This document shows positions 15,928-20,492 of a stretch of 20,492 bases of DNA, in pieces. Numbering within the stretch: position 1 is the stretch's first letter; the number at the start of each line of letters is the position of its first letter. The notes beneath the pieces are model-generated. The model searched no databases. It was not told the DNA's origin and worked only from the letters and a program-made list of their open reading frames with translations. This DNA comes from a virus. The translations under genes were made by a program, and so were the position numbers. The stretch covers positions 1 to 20,492 of the IMG/VR virus record IMGVR_UViG_3300009409_000067, one strand, 5' to 3'.

Positions 15928-16737
15928 CTAGTCCTTCACTGTTTCCGGTGTCAAAAATGGTTGGTCTACCATGTCGTCGGTGTATTTGTGGAACTGAGAG
16001 AGTCTCTCCCCCTCTTTCTCCATCGCCAGCCTCATCATTTCCATCTCCCTACCGTACTCTGCTGACTGCTCTGGGCTAACCATGAGGTGAGCCATCCAAC
16101 TATTGAAGTTAGACTTGCTATCCTCTAGCCTCTTGCGTATCTGGTCACGGGTGGCCTTCATGTCTTTCATCATCGAGTTCTTCTTCGTTTGAAGCTCTCG
16201 GTAGTCTTTATTGAGGGATTCTTGGGAAGCCTTGAGGGACGCTACCTGCCGCTCCATGTTGAACATCTCGTCGGCATTCTGTTGATCAGCATCATGCTCT
16301 CGCTCCGTAGCAATGAGGGCCTCTAGAACATTGATCTGTTCCAAGTTGTCCTTATTACCCTTGAGTGCCCGGTTCATCAGAAGGTCCATCTTCACAAGAT
16401 CGACTACCTGAATTTCTTCCGTAGGACTGACTTCATTGTTGAACTGACCAACAATACGTACCCAGTGGTATTTGAACAGAATTAGCTCGTCGGTTGTGAA
16501 TTGCTGCTTTAGCTCCCCCCAATAGGGTCGCGACATAAGGTTGTACTCCCCTGAGTTTACGTCGCCCTCGTCTAACCATGAGGGTGCGAGGAAGTCCCCA
16601 CTAGCCACTTTTCGCCTGATGAACTCTGCAAGACTATTAGGGTCTCGGCTTAGAAGTTCCCCAAGTGCTTTGAGATCGAGATGAAGATTGCCCTTGATAA
16701 GGGTTTCGTCATCCTTTGATATTCTACCCTTCTTCAT
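15928..16737 (-). CDS. HTH plus coiled-coil protein, possible small terminase
   Basis: The 269-aa protein opens with what looks like a helix-turn-helix: KDDETLIKGNLHLDLKALGE followed by SRDPNSLAEFIRRK, residues about 8-43. A helical middle (TDELILFKYHWVRIVGQF and VDLVKMDLLMNRALKG, about 80-128) is followed by a long coiled coil, about 130-215, and a C-terminal tail. DNA-binding N-terminus, oligomerising core and position upstream of the large terminase fit a small terminase, which recognises phage DNA for packaging. Eight other genes separate it from the large subunit, which weakens the call. An alternative is a structural or regulatory coiled-coil protein. It overlaps the sigma-like gene by 14 bp. 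Confidence 0.45.
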   Translation of the reverse strand: MKKGRISKDDETLIKGNLHLDLKALGELLSRDPNSLAEFIRRKVASGDFLAPSWLDEGDVNSGEYNLMSRPYWGELKQQFTTDELILFKYHWVRIVGQFNNEVSPTEEIQVVDLVKMDLLMNRALKGNKDNLEQINVLEALIATEREHDADQQNADEMFNMERQVASLKASQESLNKDYRELQTKKNSMMKDMKATRDQIRKRLEDSKSNFNSWMAHLMVSPEQSAEYGREMEMMRLAMEKEGERLSQFHKYTDDMVDQPFLTPETVKD

Positions 16738-17251
16738 TTATACCCTCCGCGTAGCCGTGTTCCTCAAGAATTGATTTGACTATGTCAATGACTTCTTCTC
16801 GACGCTGTTTGCTCACGTAGACATCATTGATCAGCTTCAAGTAGTCCATTCTGACATTCGCTGGCATGTACTGGTCGATGGCCCTCGTCATCGACTTGAC
16901 ATCAATCTGCTCATATGAGTTCCCGAACGTCTCTGCGACATCAATGATCGAGTCCTCGTAGTCAAGCTGTGCCGGTTGTACGAGCTTCTTCCGCTGTTCG
17001 TTGGTCTGTGCCGTGAAGTAGTTGTCCCTCACAAAGGTTTTCAGCCTGTTCGACAGGTTCACGCTGAGAAAGTTCTCAAGCGGCCTCGTGGGGTCATATC
17101 TATTCAGGGCCTCAATACATAAGATGAACGCCTCTTGCCTGATGTCGTCCGTCGTATACCCGTAAAAAGCATACTTGGGGGCTATCCTGTTGACGACAAT
17201 CTGAATCTGGGCAATCACCTGTTCCTCCGTCATTCCTTCCGGTAAGTTCAT
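16724..17251 (-). CDS. Phage sigma-like factor (sigma-70 region 2)
   Basis: The 175-aa protein has a region-2 pattern at about residues 27-80: YGYTTDDIRQEAF, then CIEALNRYDPTRPLENFL, then NLSNRLKTFVRDN. This matches the D(L/I)xQEafi..lkal..yD......f..yl...i.n.l.d.lR signature of sigma-70 region 2, which binds polymerase and melts the -10. A helical stretch at 138-168 might be a degenerate region 4, but no clear -35-binding helix is seen. Size and the F.GYT element recall T4 gp55, the late sigma that reads a -10 box only. That fits the -10-only boxes in this window. gp55 likeness is inference; region 2 is seen. ATGA overlap with the upstream gene. Confidence 0.7.
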   Translation of the reverse strand: MNLPEGMTEEQVIAQIQIVVNRIAPKYAFYGYTTDDIRQEAFILCIEALNRYDPTRPLENFLSVNLSNRLKTFVRDNYFTAQTNEQRKKLVQPAQLDYEDSIIDVAETFGNSYEQIDVKSMTRAIDQYMPANVRMDYLKLINDVYVSKQRREEVIDIVKSILEEHGYAEGINEEG

Positions 17252-17910
17252 TCTAGTTCCTCTGTTTTAAGTGTCCTCCAAAAAGTTCCGTCAAAATATT
17301 CCAACCGTTGAGATATCTTGTTGTATATGAACATACCTTCCACCGGTCGATCTGGCCTAGACCAGACTGGGGAAAGTTGAACACGCTCATATGCGGGTGA
17401 TCGCCCCGTTGTGTAGCGACCTAGCTGTTCAAGTAGCTCATCGGCAGTGAGGGAATCAATATGACCCTCTTTATAGCCGAGATACTCATCTTTCTCAAGA
17501 GTGATCAACGCATCCGAAGTCATTACGGAGCAGTGTTGATTAGGGAGAAAGGAGAGATTTGATGGTTGATAGGCGTAGATGAGAAGATGGTCGCCGTCAC
17601 GCTTTAAGATGCGATCTCCAGCGATATCCTCATCAATCACGAGGGTTTTTTTACCGTCAGCGGTCTGAAAGTGCCCTACGTGAGTGGACTGACTGATGGG
17701 TTGTCCACCTAGGCAGAAATTAACGGCCACGAAGAAGGGTTCTTCATCTTCAACGAGGGTCGTTAGGCAGGGATGGTCTGAATTACTGAGGTAATCCTCA
17801 AGTTCACGTCCAACACTGCAATCTTTGAGGGTGCAGTCTCCAATAACGATCTCTCCCCCATCGCATGTCGCAAGACAGTACGAATTATTCGGCAGGATCG
17901 CTATTTTCAT
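17248..17910 (-). CDS. Unknown protein with fibre-type C-terminal motif (220 aa)
   Basis: I start at ATG 17910 because GGAGG (17924-17920) lies 9 bases upstream; the first residues are MKIAILPNNSY. Upstream in-frame ATGs (17916 and 17949) are too close to or before this site. The bulk is beta-rich with many Cys and Asp and no known domain. The C-terminus, GMFIYNKISQRLEYFDGTFW, is the short 'G..(I/V)YN....LE.(Y/F)(D/N)G..W' motif common in phage tail and fibre proteins, so it may be a virion or adhesin-like protein. The N-terminal 26 bp overlap the upstream 65-aa gene. Confidence 0.7.
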   Translation of the reverse strand: MKIAILPNNSYCLATCDGGEIVIGDCTLKDCSVGRELEDYLSNSDHPCLTTLVEDEEPFFVAVNFCLGGQPISQSTHVGHFQTADGKKTLVIDEDIAGDRILKRDGDHLLIYAYQPSNLSFLPNQHCSVMTSDALITLEKDEYLGYKEGHIDSLTADELLEQLGRYTTGRSPAYERVQLSPVWSRPDRPVEGMFIYNKISQRLEYFDGTFWRTLKTEELE

Positions 17911-18082
17911 CGGCATCTTCCTCCGAATCTTCTTCTTCTGGAATTCCATCGTGCAGAGACAGGAGGGTCGCTAAACACTTGTCCTCTGACTCAAGCTCCT
18001 TTTGAACTTCCAGCTTCAACTCGCCCGTCGCCTTGCAACAGAGTGTCACTTCACATTCTTGTGTCTTTTTTTCGTCGCTCAT
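17885..18082 (-). CDS. Small acidic protein, first gene of the leftward operon (65 aa)
   Basis: A GAGGG site lies 6-7 bp before ATG and the promoter at 18120 about 30 bp upstream. The first half has four Cys (two adjacent) and the last 20 residues are almost all Glu, Asp and Ser. Not recognised. The acidic tail could mimic DNA or bind a basic partner, which is speculation. Confidence 0.65.
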   Translation of the reverse strand: MSDEKKTQECEVTLCCKATGELKLEVQKELESEDKCLATLLSLHDGIPEEEDSEEDADENSDPAE

Positions 18083-18119
18083 GGTTTTCCCTCATGTAAA
18101 AGTTATCAGTACTCATACT

Positions 18120-18148
18120 ATTATACGCAATTCAGACGTTTTCTCCAA
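18120..18148 (-). promoter_or_regulatory. Promoter of the leftward operon
   Basis: On the minus strand TATAAT is at 18125-18120 and TTGGAG at 18148-18143, spaced 17 bp. The -35 matches consensus in only three positions. The context TTGCGTATAATAGTATG matches the 4778 box at 15 of 19 positions, so it may be read by the phage sigma-like factor, by the host sigma, or by both. Confidence 0.6.
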
Positions 18149-18151
18149 AAA

Positions 18152-18166
18152 GGTTTTGTCAAAACC
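18152..18166. promoter_or_regulatory. Palindrome between divergent promoters, candidate operator
   Basis: GGTTTTG-T-CAAAACC is a perfect 7-bp inverted repeat around one base. It overlaps the -35 box of the rightward promoter and lies just upstream of the leftward one, a good place for a regulator controlling both. On the minus strand it is followed by TTTTT (18151-18147), so it could instead be a weak terminator. Confidence 0.5.
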
Positions 18167-18184
18167 GTCAAATTGGACTAGAAT
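18156..18184 (+). promoter_or_regulatory. Rightward sigma-70-type promoter before the HNH gene
   Basis: TTGTCA (18156-18161), 17 bp, then TAGAAT (18179-18184): five of six matches in each box with optimal spacing. Transcription would begin near 18191 and give a leader of about 318 nt before the HNH start. Confidence 0.6.
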
Positions 18185-18239
18185 AGAGTGTGGCAATGGC
18201 TGTAAAGTGTCACAATTCGCCAGAAATCCGTAAAAAGAC

Positions 18240-18459
18240 GTAACCGGGTGCAGTTTTGCGTTCCTGACCCACTGGTGGAGAGAGAGTTACCGGAGGGTCT
18301 CAAGAACCCCAAGGTGAGGCAGAGTTTTTGGGCAACGTGTTACCAACCGACCCGAACCTGTGAAGGGCGAAAGCCACCAGCGACTTAATATTGCATTTGT
18401 AAGTATTTCAGCATAAAAGTCCTCACTGCTCTCTGACACAGCCTATTACCTTCACAGGT
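18240..18459 (+). ncRNA. Structured RNA leader of unknown class
   Basis: This non-coding stretch between the rightward promoter and the HNH gene contains a perfect 11-bp inverted repeat, ACCTGTGAAGG (18356-18366) with CCTTCACAGGT (18449-18459), enclosing 82 nt. Inside lie a GGC-GAAA-GCC tetraloop hairpin (18366-18375, sharing one base with the long stem) and a GACTT/AAGTC pairing. Upstream, GTAAC pairs with GTTAC around smaller hairpins (GCA/TGC, CCAC/GTGG), and CCCAA pairs with TTGGG. This looks like a folded RNA: a regulatory leader, a small RNA or part of an intron. I compared it in memory with RNase P, tmRNA, common riboswitches and group I and II cores and found no match. Confidence 0.5.
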
Positions 18460-18508
18460 ATAAATGGACTTGGTACGCCCGGATAACAATTTAGAACAAG
18501 GAGATAAA

Positions 18509-19198
18509 GTGGAAACTATCGTATGTACAGGATGTGGCAAAGAAAAACCGGATACCGACTACAACTGGCACTCCAAGGTGAAGCAAATAAGGAGAAAACA
18601 ATGTAGGATTTGTCAAGGCATCGCTGGGGTAGAATACTACAAAAACAACATTAATAGTAGGAAAGTCTATCTTGAGGAAAACAGAGAGAAAATTTCCAAT
18701 CAACGTTCGACGAGACTACGTGAAGACGAGGAACATGCTGAGAGATGCAGGGCAAGAACAAGAAAGTGGCAAGCAAACAACAGGAATCATATCAACAAGT
18801 ACCTAAAAAATAGGTATGACAACGACCCTAATTACAAAATGAGAACCGTTCTGTCCGCTAGGTTGAGATACGCCGTTGTTGCACAGAATCTAGAAAAGAC
18901 TGTCGGGACAATAGAGTTGCTTGGATGTAGCACACAGGAGTTGAGGCAACATCTTGAGGGCCAGTTTCGAGAGGGTATGAGTTGGGACACCTATGGCTTT
19001 TACGGCTGGCACGTAGACCACATAAGACCCTGTGCAAGTTTCGATCTGACCCAAGAGGATCAACAGAGGGCGTGCTTTCACTACAGTAATCTACAACCGC
19101 TCTGGGCTAAAGACAATCTGTCTAAGGGCGACAAATGGGAGGGTGAAGATGAGGTTGGACTTTATGGCGACGGAAAAATTTTGATAGGGGCGGTTTAG
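18509..19198 (+). CDS. Zinc-finger HNH endonuclease, homing type
   Basis: A 229-aa protein starting at GTG 18509, chosen because AAGGAG lies 5 bases upstream and the zinc finger begins soon after. An ATG at 18464 would add 15 residues but its only ribosome site is inside the 11-bp stem. The N-terminus has a Cys4 knuckle, CTGCGKEKP and CRICQ. A basic helical linker with many Arg and Asn follows. The catalytic HNH is WHVDHIRPCASFDL, then CFHYSNLQPLWAKDNLSKGDK, typical of free-standing or intron-borne phage homing endonucleases that cut phage genomes lacking the gene. It is the only large rightward gene and the gene-free stretches around it suggest a mobile unit. No interrupted exon gene could be found. 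Confidence 0.88.
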   Translation: METIVCTGCGKEKPDTDYNWHSKVKQIRRKQCRICQGIAGVEYYKNNINSRKVYLEENREKISNQRSTRLREDEEHAERCRARTRKWQANNRNHINKYLKNRYDNDPNYKMRTVLSARLRYAVVAQNLEKTVGTIELLGCSTQELRQHLEGQFREGMSWDTYGFYGWHVDHIRPCASFDLTQEDQQRACFHYSNLQPLWAKDNLSKGDKWEGEDEVGLYGDGKILIGAV

Positions 19199-19470
19199 AA
19201 ACTTTTGAAATACGCGAGGGAAATTTTTGTGGAAGAAGCAGAAGCATTTGCCAACTTTCGGTGTGAGACGTTTCTATCTGAGAGGGTTGGGTAATACTCA
19301 TGTTTTGGTGGGGTTTGGTGAGTCATAAGGACCAAGGCCCTTTTGTGCAGCGGCAACATGTTTATCTCTGAACTAACAACACCCATACCCCCGGCCCCTG
19401 TCCCATAAGTCCTTTGATAGTAATAACTTATGTCAATTTAATAAACTTTGCAAAACTTTAACGATTGGGC
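19199..19470 (+). other. Gene-free stretch after the HNH gene
   Basis: No convincing coding sequence. It holds a weak hairpin with a T-run (AAGG near 19327 with CCTTTT near 19339) that could end the HNH transcript, and a perfect 7-bp inverted repeat CATAAGT/ACTTATG at about 19406-19434. Possibly untranslated remains of the mobile unit. Confidence 0.4.
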
Positions 19471-19498
19471 TTGACATTTCGGGAGATGTTGGTATAAT
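19471..19498 (+). promoter_or_regulatory. Consensus sigma-70 promoter
   Basis: TTGACA (19471-19476), 16 bp, TATAAT (19493-19498): both boxes perfect. This is the form of strong early phage promoters read by host polymerase. Confidence 0.85.
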
Positions 19499-19504
19499 GG
19501 AAAT

Positions 19505-19666
19505 ATGAAAACAACAACTAACAGAGTCAAGATCGTTTGTCATCTCCGTGGAACCAAGCAGCAGTACTTCGTTGCACGCTGCGAGCGTAGCGATGGTTCA
19601 CTCATCGCGGTTCACACCAACAAGAATCGCCAACGACTTGCAAAAGTTACTGCGATTTATAGCTAA
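19505..19666 (+). CDS. Small basic protein, possibly leaderless (53 aa)
   Basis: The open frame begins at ATG 19505 (MKTTTNRVKIVCHLRG) and ends at TAA 19664-19666. It is Lys/Arg-rich, with KQQYFVARCERSDGS in the middle. The ATG is only 7 bp past the last base of TATAAT, right where transcription should start, so the mRNA would have no leader and no ribosome site. Either it is translated leaderless or the frame is not a gene. Its middle loosely resembles the next small protein (KRYWIAAFDGSPRR), which supports it being real. No family recognised. Confidence 0.5.
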   Translation: MKTTTNRVKIVCHLRGTKQQYFVARCERSDGSLIAVHTNKNRQRLAKVTAIYS

Positions 19667-19671
19667 AGGTA

Positions 19672-19700
19672 TTGACATCACAATGCCGATAGTATATAAT
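19672..19700 (+). promoter_or_regulatory. Second consensus sigma-70 promoter
   Basis: TTGACA (19672-19677), 17 bp, TATAAT (19695-19700): a perfect host-type promoter starting 6 bp after the preceding stop codon. The start site would be near 19707, leaving a leader of about 40 nt. Confidence 0.88.
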
Positions 19701-19720
19701 AGAGACAACAAGTTAACACA

Positions 19721-19738
19721 GTTCAGAGAGTTCAGAGA
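19721..19738 (+). repeat. Tandem 9-bp repeat in the leader
   Basis: GTTCAGAGA occurs twice in a row just upstream of ATG 19746. Each copy holds an AGAGAG-like sequence that could act as a weak ribosome site; the duplication may tune translation. Confidence 0.5.
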
Positions 19739-19745
19739 GTTTCAC

Positions 19746-19946
19746 ATGCAGAGTTTACAAAGTAAGATCATCAACATTGGCCCCAAGCCCTTGACCATTC
19801 ATATCATGGATGCGGGTGAAGGACACACCGAACGCTTCGCAATGGGCAAGCGTTATTGGATCGCGGCCTTCGATGGTTCACCACGTAGGGCGACTAGCTG
19901 TTCCAACAGTCGCCGTTACATTCAACGCAAATTCGATGAAAGATAA
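19746..19946 (+). CDS. Small basic protein (66 aa)
   Basis: Starts MQSLQSKIINIG and contains MGKRYWIAAFDGSPRRATSC, then an Arg-rich end. It follows a perfect promoter and the duplicated leader repeat. It may be distantly related to the 53-aa protein before it (both have K..Y(F/W)(V/I)A then DGS). Small basic proteins in phage early regions often alter host functions, but nothing here shows which. Confidence 0.65.
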   Translation: MQSLQSKIINIGPKPLTIHIMDAGEGHTERFAMGKRYWIAAFDGSPRRATSCSNSRRYIQRKFDER

Positions 19947-19950
19947 GACA

Positions 19951-20163
19951 ATGGCACAATCAACCCTGCTTGACGGTCAAGAGCTTTACACTCCCGCATT
20001 GGTTCGGGCACGCCTTGCGAACGAAGGCGACTTCAATGCACGCAGCTTCACAACTGGTAAGCTGTTGGAAGTGACGGCCATTGATGGCAGTTTGGTGACG
20101 GTCTACTTCGCAGGGACAGATGTTAAGTTCCACATGGACGCACACAAAATCAAATCACTTTGA
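19951..20163 (+). CDS. Small hypothetical protein (70 aa)
   Basis: ATG 19951 is 4 bp after the previous stop, so translation is probably coupled. The second half has a compact beta pattern, GKLLEVTAIDGSLVTVYFAG, like a small SH3-type barrel, then a C-terminal HMDAHKIKSL. An upstream in-frame ATG at 19936 would add five residues. Function unknown. Confidence 0.65.
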   Translation: MAQSTLLDGQELYTPALVRARLANEGDFNARSFTTGKLLEVTAIDGSLVTVYFAGTDVKFHMDAHKIKSL

Positions 20164-20172
20164 GGTAATACG

Positions 20173-20364
20173 ATGCTTGACGAACTAACACTAGCGGTAA
20201 CAGAGGGTGAGCCTACACTAGAGGAATGGAAGGCTATTTATAGGTCCATTTCGTACAAGGGTATGGGTGAATACACATCCATCCTCGCACCTAAGTGGTG
20301 TGGTGATAGTGAGGAAGTAGACTATCTGTGCAGGCTGATCACATCAATCGTATGTGCTGAGTAA
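20173..20364 (+). CDS. Small acidic protein (63 aa)
   Basis: A GAGGT ribosome site lies before ATG 20173, 9 bp after the previous stop. The protein is acidic and helical (EPTLEEWKAIYRSISYKG) with two Cys in the C-terminal half. Not recognised. Its stop codon touches the start of the terminal repeat. Confidence 0.65.
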   Translation: MLDELTLAVTEGEPTLEEWKAIYRSISYKGMGEYTSILAPKWCGDSEEVDYLCRLITSIVCAE

Positions 20365-20492
20365 CACACACACGCACGCACACACATGCACACGCACGCA
20401 CACACATGCACACGCACGCACACACATGCACACGCACGCACACACATGCACACACATGCACACGCACGCACACGCACGCACACACATGCACA
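20364..20492 (+). repeat. Alternating purine/pyrimidine tandem repeat, 10-bp modules
   Basis: From the stop codon's last base to the window end, purine and pyrimidine alternate without a break for 129 bp. From 20371 it is built of two 10-bp words, A = cacgcacgca and B = cacacatgca, in the order A B A B A B A B B A A B. Such (CA/CG/TG) tracts are prone to form Z-DNA. Because every stop codon needs two adjacent purines, the tract has no stop in any of six frames. It runs past the right edge. Confidence 0.95.

Noticed and set aside
17911-17949. Start of the 220-aa gene at 17949 or 17916
   Set aside because: The GGAGG at 17920-17924 is placed correctly only for ATG 17910.
18356-18459. Rho-independent terminator formed by the 11-bp repeat
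   Set aside because: The loop is 82 nt and no T-run follows the second arm.
18200-18508. Group I or group II intron
   Set aside because: No P7-like GACUA core, no domain V hairpin, and no split exon gene on either side of the HNH gene.
19195-19386. Leftward 63-aa open frame after the HNH gene
   Set aside because: No ribosome site, no neighbour on that strand, and no plausible protein pattern.
20364-20492. CRISPR array
   Set aside because: The words are 10 bp long, contiguous, low in complexity and have no unique spacers.

Overview
The window is a piece of a tailed double-stranded DNA phage genome (Caudoviricetes) or a prophage. This follows from a contiguous packaging and head block: large terminase, portal, prohead protease with scaffold, decoration protein and HK97-type major capsid protein. 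Fibre-like virion proteins follow it. There are no bacterial housekeeping genes, genes are packed tightly with ATGA overlaps, and no tRNA or rRNA gene was seen. The host cannot be named. The fibre repeats and a phage-borne GDP-mannose dehydratase resemble those of aquatic phages, but that is an impression from memory.

Layout. Everything left of about 18.1 kb is read leftward (minus strand). In transcription order: two small or unknown proteins, a short sigma-70-region-2 protein, a coiled-coil protein with an HTH-like N-terminus (possible small terminase), a zinc-ribbon protein, an unknown, GDP-mannose 4,6-dehydratase, an unknown, an HNH nuclease, an ERCC4-type nuclease, a ClpP-like protease, a small membrane protein, the large terminase and the portal. 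The capsid unit follows: protease with nested scaffold, decoration protein, major capsid protein. Then come a 154-aa virion-type protein and two long beta-rich fibre-like proteins. The second fibre is open for 880 codons and runs off the left edge. The capsid unit has a hairpin/T-run followed at once by a TATAAT box at each end. These two boxes share 17 of 19 bases, and a related box heads the whole leftward operon. Together with the sigma-like gene, this suggests a phage late-promoter system.

Right of about 18.15 kb genes read rightward. Divergent promoters flank a 15-bp palindrome. The rightward transcript has a long leader of about 300 nt with strong RNA structure, then a zinc-finger HNH (homing-type) endonuclease. 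After a roughly 300-bp gene-free stretch come four very small genes, the first two each behind a near-perfect host-type sigma-70 promoter, as expected of early phage genes. The window ends in a 129-bp strictly alternating purine/pyrimidine tract built from two 10-bp modules.

The points most worth following are the nested scaffold start, the shared late-promoter-like motif with its terminator doublets, the structured leader before the HNH gene, and the terminal repeat.
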